From: an uncultured Methylophaga sp.
GTDB taxonomy: Bacteria; Pseudomonadota; Gammaproteobacteria; GCF-002020875
DNA length: 56,513 nt
Assembly (NCBI GenBank): GCA_937877715.1
Contig: CALEHW010000044.1
Span: forward strand, 1-56,513
Direction of reading: 5' to 3'
The notes beneath the pieces are model-generated. The model worked only from the letters and a program-made list of their open reading frames with translations, ran no database searches and was not told the origin of the DNA. Of the stretch, positions 1-9,320 are shown in pieces (the first letter of the stretch is position 1; each line of letters begins with the position of its first letter). Made by a program: the position numbers and the translations under genes.

Positions 1-272
1 TCGGGTTCGGGCTCTGGCTCGGGCTCGGGCTCGGGCTCTGACTCTGGCTCTGGTTCGGGCTCTGGCTCGGGCTCTACAAGAACCACATCACCCTCAGATG
101 GCAAGGCTGTTTCCAGCTGTTTTTCGGCAATGACAACCATCTCAAACTCACTTAAACTCTCTATGAGTTCAAGTGGTTTTTGATGGGTTAAGAGTGCAGC
201 AGCAAATGCGCCATGCACTGTCAAAGAGACAATGGCAGCCATTACCGCATGAATGTTGCGTGAAATATCCAC
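1..272 (-). CDS. tonB: TonB-type energy transducer, N-terminal part (cut by window edge)
   Basis: This open frame starts with GTG at 272, seven bases after a GAGGT ribosome-binding site, and runs off the left edge of the window. An in-frame TGA lies four codons upstream of the GTG, so no longer start is available. The product begins with a short basic stretch and a single hydrophobic segment (roughly residues 10-28, AVMAAIVSLTVHGAFAAALL). A spacer follows, and from about residue 67 there is a run of Glu-Pro dipeptides with one Glu-Ser. An inner-membrane anchor followed by a rigid periplasmic Glu-Pro arm is the classical plan of TonB, which passes proton-motive force from ExbB/ExbD to outer-membrane receptors. 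The C-terminal receptor-binding domain lies outside the window, so other single-anchor proteins with Pro-rich arms are not fully excluded. Confidence 0.8.
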   Translation of the reverse strand, partial: MDISRNIHAVMAAIVSLTVHGAFAAALLTHQKPLELIESLSEFEMVVIAEKQLETALPSEGDVVLVEPEPEPEPEPESEPEPEPEPEPEP

Positions 273-558
273 AATCTGACCTCATGTCATTTCCTATGCA
301 TCACCAGCTATGGTGAGAACATAAGAAAAGCTGGATACTACAGCACTTCTACTTGGTTCAGATTGATTGCAACATGTGGCCACACCATAACTTCTGGCCA
401 CAATGGGATATATTTTTCTGCTTGTGCTACGAACACTAGAATCACCTCAATTCCACTGATGCAGCTGAAAACAACTCCACCACTGGATCGTTAATTTGAT
501 ATACAGCCATATCACCCACAACTACAAATAGTTGGGCTAATACAACAACAGCTCCAAA

Positions 559-945
559 TTAACTAAAGAGAGGAGGTCCTCGGATGGGCAGTGACTCCAG
601 AAAGATTCCTGTTTGGAAGCTTATCTGGACTGATGGCAAACCGTAGTGACGGTTTTCAAGGAAGGCAAAGAGTGTCTCTACTTCCTGGCTGACGGTATCG
701 GTTGAGACCAGATTAAATAAGCAATAGGGGCACTCAACTACAGTTGCTGTCTCACTATTTTGATTATTATCCAGATCAATCCATACTGTTTTGTACCCCT
801 GTACAGTACAAAACGTATCAAAATAACCATTCTGGTCTGGATCAGATGTGGCAGCCAGAATTGCTGGCGAGAAGAGCTGAAACAGCATAACCCAAAGGAT
901 CGTACGAGCAATCCTGATTGCATTAATATGAGCCACAATGTTCAT
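559..945 (-). CDS. Small secreted DUF2946-like protein with CPYC motif
   Basis: This 128-residue protein has an N-terminal hydrophobic segment ending in a likely signal cleavage site (VMLFQLFSPAILA-ATS, near residue 31). The mature part has the pattern of the proteobacterial DUF2946 family: an early Cys in FCTVQG, then a CPYC motif near residue 73. It probably lies in the periplasm or is membrane-attached, and its function is unknown. The next gene on the same strand is the TonB-type protein, and from memory DUF2946 genes often accompany TonB or metal-related genes. The start is uncertain because no strong ribosome-binding site precedes it. The family assignment rests on motif spacing and length only. 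Confidence 0.55.
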   Translation of the reverse strand: MNIVAHINAIRIARTILWVMLFQLFSPAILAATSDPDQNGYFDTFCTVQGYKTVWIDLDNNQNSETATVVECPYCLFNLVSTDTVSQEVETLFAFLENRHYGLPSVQISFQTGIFLESLPIRGPPLFS

Positions 946-1165
946 AGCTACTAACTGATAATCTGCCTGATATTAGATAGAGAAATTTAAGTAGGTGCTG
1001 ATTCTATTGTCGCGATAGTAAATTGTCTATTGATCCAAATCAATTAATGCAACTAATTCCCAGCACAGGGGTGTTAATGTTGGCTACAAATCTTGAGGTT
1101 GTATGTTTCTTACTGGCTGTTCTCGGAAGGATCGTATCTACCGACAAGAAGTCTGGAGTAGCCGC

Positions 1166-3970
1166 TCACACATTTTCCGACATCAACCGGTTCCAGATCT
1201 TAACCACCTGCTGACGCTCTGTTGTAAATTCACTCTCCGGGACAATTGCCTTCTGGTTCTGTAACGAGAGGTGGTAAGTTCGTCTGCGATAGCGGCGATA
1301 GTGTTCCATCAGAAGTGTCGCCTCTTCACTGCTTATGCGTCCATCTTTGGCCAGCTGCTCCAGCAGACGGATATTGTCTGTCCACTCCGTCAGTGATGGG
1401 TATTGCTTTGCCCAGCGCAGCACCAGATATTGGACCATAAACTCGATATCCACCATCCCCCCAGCCATCTGCTTGAGGTGAATCTCTCCCTCTCCACACT
1501 GCCCCAGTGAGCTACGCATCTTCTCACGCATCTCGCAGACTTCATGGCGCAATTTTTCGGGATCTCTCTGCTGGCTCAGAATCTCTCTGCGAATCGCCTC
1601 AAATTCTGTTTTTGCCTGCTTCCCTCCCATGATCACACGGGCTCGCACCAGAGCTTGGTGCTCCCAAGTCCAGGCCTCTTCCTTTTGATAGCTGCGAAAG
1701 CCCTCCATATCCACAACCAGTAGGCCAGAGTTCCCATGGGGGCGCAGACGTGGATCGATCTCATATAGCCGTCCACTCATGGTGCGTGTACTGAGCATGT
1801 GGATCATGCGCTGTACTAGTCGAGCATAGAACTCCCGGCGGCTGGCAGGGCGCTGCTTGCGACTAAAGGGCTCCTCTGGTGATCCGGTGTGGAGAAAGAC
1901 CAGATCAAGATCAGAGCCATATCCCAGCTCGATTCCTCCCAGCTTGCCGTATCCAACTACCACGAAGCCGGGTTCACTGAGACTTTCTGAGCGCTTGCGT
2001 GGTTGACCAAGACGCCTTGTCCACTCTCTCCATGAGAGCTTGTAACAGTAGTGCACCACGCTCTCGGCAAGCCAGGTCAAGGCATCACTTACCTTCATGG
2101 TCGGCAGCTGGTCCATTACATCAACTGCCGCTACCCTGGCCATATGGCGGTGCTGGAAGTGGCGCAACAGCTCCATCTGCTGCTCCAGATCATCCCCATC
2201 TACCCTCCCCCCCAGCAGTGACAGCTCCTCCACCATCGATTGACAGTTAGCGGGAAGGAAGAGGTTGCGCGGGTCCATCAGCTCATCAAGCAGGGCCGGG
2301 GTCTGTGCAAGCTGTCCGGCAATCCACTCGCTCTTCTGCAACAGAAACAGCAGGTGCTCCAGGGTCGCATGGTTTTCTGCCAGCAGCATAAAGTATACCG
2401 AGCGCCGCCCGATTGACTCCACCAGCGAGACTGCCCGCTCTAGGCTCTGGTCTGCATCACTCTGTTTGGTGGCCGCCTCAATCAGTAGTGGCATCAACCG
2501 GTCCAGCCGCTCTCTCCCCTCACGGCTCATCGACTGAACGGGGGAGGAGTCTTGCAGCTGTTGCAACAGCAGCAGAACCTTTCCGGTATCTTCAAACCAC
2601 TCCGAGAGCCGCTCAATCAGCTGCTGGGGTAGCTCCCCATCTTCCTGCTCAGACCAGATCTGCTGAAACAGCTGCACCTCTGTTGGGGCGCCCTCTTCAT
2701 CCGGAACCGCAAACAGCCTCTCAAACTGTCGCTGAACCTGGTTACGGTGCCGCTCCAGCTGGTCATAAAATTGTTCCCAGCTCTCAAACCCCATCGACTC
2801 CGCCAGCAGCGCCCGCCGCTCCTCGCTGGATGGGAGACGCTGGGTCTGCCGATCCTCATACTCCTGCAGACGATGCTCACCATTGCGCAGAAAAATATAG
2901 GCTGCGGTCAGTGCCTGCTCATCCTCGACGCTAATCTCTCCCCGTTCGGCCAGTAGCGGCAATACACCAAGAATGGGCCGCACCTGTAGCTCCGGCTCTC
3001 TCCCTCCCCGCACCAGCTGAAAGGCCTGGCCGATAAACTCAATCTCGCGGATCCCCCCGGGCCCCAATTTCAGGTCATCCTCCATCCCTTTTTTGCGCAC
3101 CTGACTGGAGATCATCCGCTTCATCTCACGGAGAGATTCGAAGGCGCTGTAATCAATGTAGCGACGGTAGATAAAGGGGCGCAGCAGATTGATGAGTTGC
3201 TCTCCGGAGTCACGATCACCCGCGACCGCCCGCCCCTTGATCCATGCATAACGCTCCCAGCTACGGCCGTGCAGCTGGTAGTAATCTTCCATTGCATCAA
3301 ATGAGGAGACTAGAGAGCCGCTCTCTCCAAAGGGGCGCAGCCTCATGTCGACACGAAAGACAAAACCGTCTGCTGTTTTATTGTTGATGGCACGAATCAG
3401 GCGCTGCGCCAGATGGGCAAAGAATTCCCGGTTGCTGATCCAGGGACGACGGCCCCTGGTCTCACCATCCTCTGGATAGGCAAATATCAGGTCGATATCG
3501 GAGGAGAAGTTGAGCTCACTGGCTCCCAGCTTTCCCATTGCAACCACCACCATCTGCTGTGGCCTGCCACTCTGCTCTCCCTTTGGGGTCCCCTCCTCCG
3601 CACACTGCCACTTGTAGAGCAGGCTCAGCGTATTGGAGAGTACCGCATCTGCCAGGGCTGAGAGATCTCGAACGGTTGTATGGTAGTCGGCCCATCCGGC
3701 AAGATCTCGCAGGGCAATCCGTACCATCTCTTCACGCCGAAAGTGTCGTAGTAGCTTTGAGAGTTGTTGATCGTTCTCAACCGGGGCCTCGGCACCTGTT
3801 CTGCCTCGTAGCCGGTTGGCAAGCTGCTCCTGGTAGTGCCCCTCCTCGATATCATTCAGCAACCGCCCTGACTCTAGCAGTCTCTCCAGCAACTCCGGGT
3901 CCTGTCGACAGCTATCCTCAACAAAGGGGCTAAACCTGAACAGCTCCCGGATAGTAGAGAGTGATGGCAC
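1166..3970 (-). CDS. glnE: Bifunctional glutamine synthetase adenylyltransferase/adenylyl-removing enzyme
   Basis: GlnE attaches AMP to, and removes it from, a conserved tyrosine of glutamine synthetase in response to PII signalling. Two nucleotidyltransferase domains are visible. The N-terminal (deadenylylating) one carries GKLGASELNFSSDIDL at about residues 146-161. The C-terminal (adenylylating) one carries GYGKLGGIELGYGSDLDL at about 670-687. The frame gives 934 residues from a GTG start only five bases after the stop of the preceding M23 peptidase gene. E. coli GlnE is about 946 residues and has a slightly longer N terminus, and this frame does extend upstream without a stop, so a non-ATG start inside the M23 gene is possible. 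It ends an M23-glnE pair downstream of ntrBC. Its target glnA is encoded nearby on the same strand and retains Tyr397. Confidence 0.95.
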   Translation of the reverse strand: MPSLSTIRELFRFSPFVEDSCRQDPELLERLLESGRLLNDIEEGHYQEQLANRLRGRTGAEAPVENDQQLSKLLRHFRREEMVRIALRDLAGWADYHTTVRDLSALADAVLSNTLSLLYKWQCAEEGTPKGEQSGRPQQMVVVAMGKLGASELNFSSDIDLIFAYPEDGETRGRRPWISNREFFAHLAQRLIRAINNKTADGFVFRVDMRLRPFGESGSLVSSFDAMEDYYQLHGRSWERYAWIKGRAVAGDRDSGEQLINLLRPFIYRRYIDYSAFESLREMKRMISSQVRKKGMEDDLKLGPGGIREIEFIGQAFQLVRGGREPELQVRPILGVLPLLAERGEISVEDEQALTAAYIFLRNGEHRLQEYEDRQTQRLPSSEERRALLAESMGFESWEQFYDQLERHRNQVQRQFERLFAVPDEEGAPTEVQLFQQIWSEQEDGELPQQLIERLSEWFEDTGKVLLLLQQLQDSSPVQSMSREGRERLDRLMPLLIEAATKQSDADQSLERAVSLVESIGRRSVYFMLLAENHATLEHLLFLLQKSEWIAGQLAQTPALLDELMDPRNLFLPANCQSMVEELSLLGGRVDGDDLEQQMELLRHFQHRHMARVAAVDVMDQLPTMKVSDALTWLAESVVHYCYKLSWREWTRRLGQPRKRSESLSEPGFVVVGYGKLGGIELGYGSDLDLVFLHTGSPEEPFSRKQRPASRREFYARLVQRMIHMLSTRTMSGRLYEIDPRLRPHGNSGLLVVDMEGFRSYQKEEAWTWEHQALVRARVIMGGKQAKTEFEAIRREILSQQRDPEKLRHEVCEMREKMRSSLGQCGEGEIHLKQMAGGMVDIEFMVQYLVLRWAKQYPSLTEWTDNIRLLEQLAKDGRISSEEATLLMEHYRRYRRRTYHLSLQNQKAIVPESEFTTERQQVVKIWNRLMSENV

Positions 3971-3975
3971 TGGAT

Positions 3976-5013
3976 CTAGCGTCGGCTTTGTGATCCGCCA
4001 GACGCCATGGCAATTCGCCTCTCCCTCTGCTCGCTCAACAGGATGCGGCGCAGATCTGCAGTTGCCTGATAGAAATATTTGCGCTCAGCAGTCGTGGGCT
4101 TTTTGATTCGAGGCAGCGCAACCTTCATTGCATCCTTGTACTCTCCATCCTCTCTGAACTCATAGTGCAGATGGGAGCCTGTTGCCAATCCGGTACTTCC
4201 AACATAGCCGATAATCTGCCCTTGGTGTACAGCTCTTCCCGGCTTGATTCCCCGTGCAAAGCGAGAGAGATGGGCATAGACAGTGGTGTATCTACCACCG
4301 CTGTGCTCAAGAAAAACAACCTTGCCATAGCCGTTCTGATACTCCCTCTTCTGCACCACTCCATCTGCCGTCGCCATCACCGGAGTTCCTTTTCTGGCAG
4401 CAAAATCTGTCCCGCGGTGGGGACGATATACCTTCAGCACGGGGTGAAACCGTCGCAACGTAAAGTGCGAGCTAACCTTTACATTCTTTAGCGGGTTACG
4501 CAAAAAATCTGTCCCCAGTGGCTCGCCGGAGCCGCTATAAAAGCGGGAGATCCCGCGACGGTTGGTGTGACGAATTACCCGTATCGGTTCTCTGCGGCTA
4601 TTCAGCTCTGCCGCGAGAAGCTTGCCACCACGTAGTGAGCCGCTCTTGCCGGGCTGAAAAACTGCCGTGAAGTGGTCTCCCTTCTGGATGTCTCGGCGAA
4701 AATCTATCTGCTCACCAAACAAGGCCTCCAGTTTTCGTATCTGTAGATTTGGAATCCCTGCCCTCTGTGCAGTCTGCGAAAAAGTCTTCTTAATCCTGCC
4801 GCTGCGAATAACCCAACGGCTGGTGGCCGCTTCTGATTCAGACCGCTCGGCACTCTTTTTCACCACCTGTCTGGATGGCGTCACCGCCGGCGCCGGAGAG
4901 ACGGCAGCATCTGCCAGAATGGCCGTTGTTGTAAGTTGTGTTGTCTGCTGCGCCACACACCCCGACATAAGAAGTAGCAGTGTCGCCAGTGCAGTAGAGA
5001 AAAAGAGTTTCAA
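3976..5013 (-). CDS. M23-family murein endopeptidase lipoprotein
   Basis: This 345-residue protein starts with TTG at 5013, because an in-frame stop closes the sequence upstream. Its N terminus is a lipoprotein signal (LLLLMSGC), so it should be lipidated at Cys19 and face the periplasm. A central region (about 75-135, KTFSQTAQRAGIPNLQIRKL onward) resembles the LysM/OapA-like segment of YebA/MepM-type endopeptidases. The C-terminal zinc peptidase domain carries HRGTDF (metal-binding His and Asp) and GSHLHYEF (HxH). Such enzymes cut peptide cross-links in murein during growth or division. It lies between ntrC and glnE on the same strand, but no functional tie to nitrogen control is evident. 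The exact cut site is not predictable from sequence. Confidence 0.88.
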   Translation of the reverse strand: MKLFFSTALATLLLLMSGCVAQQTTQLTTTAILADAAVSPAPAVTPSRQVVKKSAERSESEAATSRWVIRSGRIKKTFSQTAQRAGIPNLQIRKLEALFGEQIDFRRDIQKGDHFTAVFQPGKSGSLRGGKLLAAELNSRREPIRVIRHTNRRGISRFYSGSGEPLGTDFLRNPLKNVKVSSHFTLRRFHPVLKVYRPHRGTDFAARKGTPVMATADGVVQKREYQNGYGKVVFLEHSGGRYTTVYAHLSRFARGIKPGRAVHQGQIIGYVGSTGLATGSHLHYEFREDGEYKDAMKVALPRIKKPTTAERKYFYQATADLRRILLSEQRERRIAMASGGSQSRR

Positions 5014-5069
5014 AATAAGGAGCCTGTATTAAAACCAGCTTCCCAGTATACCTCCAGCAACCAGCCCCA

Positions 5070-6473
5070 TCAAATACTCTCACCCGGTGAGAGCTCCTTG
5101 ATCTTGCGGGTCAGGGTGTTTCTGCCCCACCCCAGCAGGCGTGCTGCCTCTTGCTTTTTTCCGGCAGTGTGTTGTAGTGCGGCCTCAATCAGTATCTTCT
5201 CCATGGTCGGCACCACTTGCTGCAGCAGACCCTCATCATTCCTGCCGAGATGCTCTCTGATCCACTGCTCCAGAGCCGCCTCCCATCCTCTACTGTCTGC
5301 CTCACTACTTATTTTCAACTCGGGTGGTAGATCGTCCATGCAGACCTTTCTGGTTGGAGCCATAACCGTGATCCAGCGACATGTGTTCTCCAGTTGGCGC
5401 ACATTGCCCTGCCACTCCAATCCAGAGATATAACTCATGGTCTCTGGCAGCAGCTCCTTCTCCTCCACCTCAAGCTCTCGGGCAGCTAGCCGCAGAAAGT
5501 GGTTGGCCAACAGGGGAATATCCTCTCTGCGCTCACGCAGGCGGGGAACATGAATACGAATCACATTAAGGCGATGGTAGAGATCCTCCCGAAAATCACC
5601 AGAGTCAACTGCAGCCTCAAGATTCTGGTGTGTGGCTGCAATTATCCTCACATCTGCCTGGATCGGGGCATGCCCACCTACCTGATAAAATTCACCCTCG
5701 GAGAGCACTCGCAGCAATCTGGTCTGGGTCTCCAACGGCATGTCGCCAATCTCATCCAGAAACAGGGTGCCTCCCTCTGCCTGCTGGAAGCGCCCCTTAC
5801 GCATCGCATTGGCCCCGGTAAATGCCCCCTTTTCATGGCCAAAGAGCTCTGAATCCATCAGATCTTTTGGTACTGCCGCCATATTCAGTGCAATAAATGG
5901 CTGCTCTGCACGTGGGCTGTGGCGATGCAACGCCTGGGCCACCCGCTCCTTTCCCGTGCCCGACTCGCCATTGATCAAGACTGTCATATTGGAGTGTGCC
6001 AATCTGCCGATGGCGCGAAACACCTCCTGCATCGCAGGTGACTCTCCGATGATATCCATCGTCGCCTCCTGTCTTTCTGTACGCACCCCTTGTTTACTGC
6101 GTGCCTGCTCTACTGCCCGCCGGGTCAGCCCTATCGCCTCTTCAATATCAAAAGGCTTCGGGAGATACTCGAAAGCACCGCCCTCATAGGCGGAGACGGC
6201 ACTATCCATATCTGAGTGGGCAGTCATTATGATTACCGGAAGCTCAGGATAGTGCTCGCCAATCTCTTTTAGCAGAGCCAATCCATCAATACCGGGCATC
6301 CGTATATCGGTGACGATCACATCCGGACTCTCCTGTTGCAGGCGATCCAGAACCTCGTTACCATCACTGAAGCTTGTAACGCTCATCCCCGCCTTCTGCA
6401 GGGCCCGCTCCAGTACCCAGCGGATGGACTGGTCATCGTCAATAACCCAAATGTCGCCATTATCTTGTTGCAT
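5070..6473 (-). CDS. ntrC: Nitrogen regulation response regulator NtrC (sigma-54 activator)
   Basis: NtrC, when phosphorylated by NtrB, opens sigma-54 promoters of nitrogen-starvation genes. The 467 residues show a receiver domain with the phospho-acceptor in VTDIRMPG (Asp56), an AAA+ domain with Walker A GESGTGKE (169-176) and the sigma-54-contacting loop GAFTGA (216-221), and a C-terminal Fis-type helix-turn-helix ending in GWGRNTLTRKIKEL. The start follows GGAGG at good spacing. It lies four bases after ntrB, so the two are co-transcribed. NtrC-type dyads are visible upstream of ntrB and of glnA in this window, consistent with autoregulation and glnA control. Confidence 0.96.
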   Translation of the reverse strand: MQQDNGDIWVIDDDQSIRWVLERALQKAGMSVTSFSDGNEVLDRLQQESPDVIVTDIRMPGIDGLALLKEIGEHYPELPVIIMTAHSDMDSAVSAYEGGAFEYLPKPFDIEEAIGLTRRAVEQARSKQGVRTERQEATMDIIGESPAMQEVFRAIGRLAHSNMTVLINGESGTGKERVAQALHRHSPRAEQPFIALNMAAVPKDLMDSELFGHEKGAFTGANAMRKGRFQQAEGGTLFLDEIGDMPLETQTRLLRVLSEGEFYQVGGHAPIQADVRIIAATHQNLEAAVDSGDFREDLYHRLNVIRIHVPRLRERREDIPLLANHFLRLAARELEVEEKELLPETMSYISGLEWQGNVRQLENTCRWITVMAPTRKVCMDDLPPELKISSEADSRGWEAALEQWIREHLGRNDEGLLQQVVPTMEKILIEAALQHTAGKKQEAARLLGWGRNTLTRKIKELSPGESI

Positions 6474-6477
6474 CTCT

Positions 6478-7539
6478 CTATTCCTCCAGTGGAATCAGAA
6501 GGGTAAATATTGTCTTCTCGGGGTTGGATTGGCACTCAATAACTCCTCCATGGCGATGGATGATCGACTGCGCAATCGACAGGCCCAATCCGGTACCCTC
6601 AGCTCGCCCTGTCACCATCGGCAGAAAGATACTCTTCTGCAGCTCCTCGGAGATGCCGGGTCCATTGTCCTCAATCTCCAGGCTACAGACCAGGCGATGG
6701 TGGTTGTGGCCGATAGTTACCTGACGCCGTATCCGTGTCCGTAATCGAATCTCCCCACTATTTTTCAGACTCTGCGCCGCATTCCGCACAATATTCAGCA
6801 GGGCCTGAATCAGCAGATTACCATCTGCAACAAGGTCCGGAATGCTGGGGTCATAATCCCTCTGGATCTGTAGCGGTGCATCCCCTGCCTCCACCATAAC
6901 CAGGGTGCGAACCCGCTCTAACAGCTCATGAATATTGGTCTCCCTCAGTTGCGGGGGGCGATTAGGGCCCAACATTCTGTCCAGCAACAGCTGCAACCGA
7001 TCGGCCTCACCAATAATGACCTCGGTATACTCTCTGAGCGACCGGTCGTTAAGCTCACTCTCCAGTAGCTGGGCAGCACCCCTCAGGCCACCCAGCGGAT
7101 TCTTGATCTCGTGCGCCAGCCCCCTCAACAGATCTGCCGATGCTTGGGTCTGATTAAGCAGGTGCTCCTCATTCATCAGCCGTAACTGCTGATCCATCCG
7201 CTGCAGCTCAACCACTGTCCGTTGACCCTGTTGTTGCCACAACAGTGGAGACAGGGTGCAGTCCACAATGATCTTCTCTCCACCAGGCAGCCTGAGCTCC
7301 ACCTCACGCTCTGTATAGGGGTGGTTGGTCTCCATGATACGTTGCAGGCCCTCTGCCATTTCACAGCGTATGTCCACAATCTCCGTCAGCAACAGACCAA
7401 CAGCTTTTTTTGCACTGACCCCCAGCAACATCTCTGCAGCGGAGTTGAGAAAATGGAGACGCTGTCGCTCATCCACAACCAGCAAGGCAATGGTTGTGTG
7501 GTCAACAACAAGCTCGGAATAGGACGAAGATGAATCCAT
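6478..7539 (-). CDS. ntrB: Nitrogen regulation sensor kinase NtrB
   Basis: NtrB is the soluble PII-controlled histidine kinase/phosphatase of NtrC. From the ATG at 7539 it has 353 residues: a PAS domain (about 8-115), the H-box LAHEIKNPLGGLRGA with phospho-acceptor His143, and an ATP-binding domain with N-box (NIVRNAAQSL), EDNGPG and GTGLGLSIAQ. No membrane segments are present, as expected. A longer frame begins at 7596. I prefer 7539 because AGGAG directly precedes that ATG and the family begins close to its PAS domain. It is followed after four bases by ntrC, and lies downstream of glnA beyond a terminator hairpin and an NtrC dyad. This is the E. coli glnA-glnL-glnG order. Confidence 0.95.
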   Translation of the reverse strand: MDSSSSYSELVVDHTTIALLVVDERQRLHFLNSAAEMLLGVSAKKAVGLLLTEIVDIRCEMAEGLQRIMETNHPYTEREVELRLPGGEKIIVDCTLSPLLWQQQGQRTVVELQRMDQQLRLMNEEHLLNQTQASADLLRGLAHEIKNPLGGLRGAAQLLESELNDRSLREYTEVIIGEADRLQLLLDRMLGPNRPPQLRETNIHELLERVRTLVMVEAGDAPLQIQRDYDPSIPDLVADGNLLIQALLNIVRNAAQSLKNSGEIRLRTRIRRQVTIGHNHHRLVCSLEIEDNGPGISEELQKSIFLPMVTGRAEGTGLGLSIAQSIIHRHGGVIECQSNPEKTIFTLLIPLEE

Positions 7540-7681
7540 GGCTCCTAAAGTTAATGCAATGGTTGTACCAGCTCCGGAGCACAGCATCCGGAACACCCAT
7601 GATAATGGTTGAAAAACAATTGGTTACCCGTGTGCGGCTGATGACATAGAGGCAACCTCACGGACCACCACCAACCGTTTG

Positions 7682-7698
7682 CGCACCATTATGGTGCA
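7682..7698. promoter_or_regulatory. NtrC-type binding dyad between glnA and ntrBC
   Basis: The dyad CGCACCATTATGGTGCA matches the enterobacterial NtrC consensus TGCACC-N5-GGTGCA (core GCAC-N7-GTGC) in both half-sites. It sits about 140 bases upstream of the ntrB start and just outside the glnA terminator. In enteric bacteria a comparable site lets NtrC limit transcription of its own operon from a sigma-70 promoter. I infer the same role here. No sigma-54 promoter is evident between the dyad and ntrB. Confidence 0.75.
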
Positions 7699-7726
7699 AT
7701 TGCCTGACGATAACAAATCAGTCACA

Positions 7727-7762
7727 TTAAAAAAGCCCCTCCTGCAAGCAGAAGGGGCTTTT
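7727..7762 (-). terminator. Rho-independent terminator after glnA
   Basis: An inverted repeat (AGCCCCT plus CTGC pairing with GCAG plus AGGGGCT, one C/A mismatch) lies 22 bases after the glnA stop. It is followed on the minus strand by a run of T (A-run at 7729-7734 on the plus strand). It should end most glnA transcripts and separate glnA from ntrBC, with some readthrough possible. The T-run on the other side (7759-7762) is short. Confidence 0.85.
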
Positions 7763-7784
7763 CCTGATTTGAATTGCTACAGAT

Positions 7785-9191
7785 TTAGACGCTGTAGTAC
7801 ATATCAAACTCAATCGGATGGGTGGTCATACGCACACGAGTCACCTCTTCCATCTTCAGATCGATGTAACTTTCGATAAAGTCTTCCGTAAATACATCAC
7901 CCTGCGTCAGATAATCATTATCCTCAGCAAGTGCATCAAGTGCCTGCTCAAAGGAGTGACATACGGTTGGAATCTCCGCCGCCTCTTCTGCCGGCAGGTC
8001 ATATAGATCCTTGTCCATCGCCTCACCTGGATCGATCTTGTTCTTGATTCCATCAAGGCCGGCCATCAACATGGCAGCAAATGCCAGGTATGGATTTGCT
8101 GTTGGATCAGGGAAACGAACCTCAACACGGGTAGCCTTGGGTACCGGTACAAAAGGAATACGAATAGAGGCTGAACGGTTACGGGCAGAGTAGGCCAGCA
8201 TTACTGGTGCCTCAAAGCCTGGAACCAGACGCTTGTAGGAGTTAGTTGATGCATTAGTGAATGCATTCAATGAACGGGCGTGCTTGATGATTCCGCCAAT
8301 GTAGTAGAGCGCATCCTGAGAGAGGCCACCATACTTGTTGCCAGAGAAGATATTCTTTCCCTTCTTGGCGATTGACTGGTGTACATGCATACCGGTTCCG
8401 TTATCACCAACAATTGGCTTGGGCATAAAGGTTGCGGTCTTGCCGTAGGCGTGTGCAACATTATGCGTTACATACTTGAGGATCTGAACCTCATCCGCCT
8501 TCTTCACCAGTGAGTTGAATGCTGTCGCAATCTCATTCTGGTTTGCGGTTGCAACCTCATGATGGTGCGCCTCAATGACAAGACCCATATCTTCCATAAC
8601 CAGAGACATTGCGGTACGGATATCCTGAGTAGAGTCAACTGGAGGTACCGGGAAATAACCACCCTTGACGCCGGGACGGTGTCCCATATTTCCGCCTTCG
8701 TATACCTTCTCTGTATTCCAGGATGCCTCTTCAGAATCAACCTTGCAGAAAGAACCACTCATGTCTGAGCCCCAACGGACATCATCGAAGAGAAAAAACT
8801 CTGGCTCAGGACCGAAATATGCAGTATCACCAACCCCTGTAGACTTGAGGTACTCCTCGGCACGATAAGCCACAGAGCGTGGGTCACGCTCGTAACCCTC
8901 CATGGTTGCGGGTTCAACGATATTACAACGGATAATGATTGTTGGCTCTTCGTAGAATGGATCCAGCATTGCGGTATCGGCATCTGGCATCAGAATCATG
9001 TCCGATTCATTGATCCCCTTCCAGCCCTCGATGGATGAGCCATCGAACATCTTGCCGGTCTTGAAGAATGCCGTATTAACCTCTGCTGAAGGAATTGTTA
9101 CGTGCTGCTCCTTGCCCTTGGTATCTGTAAAACGGAGATCAACGAACTTGGCGTTGTCCTCTTTTATGAGTTTGAGTACTTTCTGAGACAT
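7785..9191 (-). CDS. glnA: Glutamine synthetase type I (GSI-beta)
   Basis: GlnA makes glutamine from glutamate, ammonium and ATP, the main entry of ammonium into biomass. The ATG at 9191 follows GGGAG with good spacing and gives 468 residues, the usual length. A longer frame to 9221 adds ten residues with no support. Visible signatures are the early beta-grasp segment with FDGSSIEGW, the ATP-site region [25 protein letters not shown], and the adenylylation loop KDLYDLP. The tyrosine of that loop falls at 397, the same number as in E. coli, so regulation by GlnE is expected. Upstream lie a -24/-12 promoter, two NtrC dyads and a 5' hairpin; downstream lie a terminator and ntrBC. Confidence 0.98.
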   Translation of the reverse strand: MSQKVLKLIKEDNAKFVDLRFTDTKGKEQHVTIPSAEVNTAFFKTGKMFDGSSIEGWKGINESDMILMPDADTAMLDPFYEEPTIIIRCNIVEPATMEGYERDPRSVAYRAEEYLKSTGVGDTAYFGPEPEFFLFDDVRWGSDMSGSFCKVDSEEASWNTEKVYEGGNMGHRPGVKGGYFPVPPVDSTQDIRTAMSLVMEDMGLVIEAHHHEVATANQNEIATAFNSLVKKADEVQILKYVTHNVAHAYGKTATFMPKPIVGDNGTGMHVHQSIAKKGKNIFSGNKYGGLSQDALYYIGGIIKHARSLNAFTNASTNSYKRLVPGFEAPVMLAYSARNRSASIRIPFVPVPKATRVEVRFPDPTANPYLAFAAMLMAGLDGIKNKIDPGEAMDKDLYDLPAEEAAEIPTVCHSFEQALDALAEDNDYLTQGDVFTEDFIESYIDLKMEEVTRVRMTTHPIEFDMYYSV

Positions 9192-9272
9192 TAATGACTC
9201 CCCTGATTCAATGTAAAACATGAGTTGAGGGCGGCCACTACCCTGTGGCCAGCCCCTGTAAAAAATTAATCT

Positions 9273-9302
9273 TTCGAATGCAGAGCATTCTCTGAATTCG
9301 AA
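9273..9302 (-). promoter_or_regulatory. Near-perfect hairpin at the 5' end of the glnA transcript
   Basis: Positions 9273-9302 form a 30-base inverted repeat. The outer arms are TTCGAAT and ATTCGAA, there is one G/A mismatch, the inner arms are CAGAG and CTCTG, and the loop is CATT. The predicted sigma-54 transcription start is near 9310, so this hairpin would occupy roughly the first 10-40 bases of the glnA leader, about 80 bases ahead of the start codon. There is no T-run, so it is not a terminator. A 5' stabilising stem or a protein-binding site is possible; this is inference. Confidence 0.55.
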
Positions 9303-9320
9303 TAGAACCGTTGATTATAT

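Noticed and set aside
1-80. GC-rich short tandem repeats at the left edge
   Set aside because: They encode the Glu-Pro arm of the TonB-type protein in frame on the minus strand; they are not a CRISPR array or a non-coding repeat.
445-558. A 38-codon open stretch directly after the DUF2946-like stop, in the same frame, with a hydrophobic run
   Set aside because: It has no own start or ribosome-binding site near its beginning, and the DUF2946-like protein already has family length, so stop readthrough is not supported.
1023-1214. Plus-strand frame of 63 codons
   Set aside because: It overlaps the glnE end, has no ribosome-binding site and shows no recognisable pattern.
2413-2934. 173-codon frame antisense to glnE
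   Set aside because: It is Pro/Ala/Ser-rich low-complexity sequence expected from the complement of a GC-rich gene; it has no family features.
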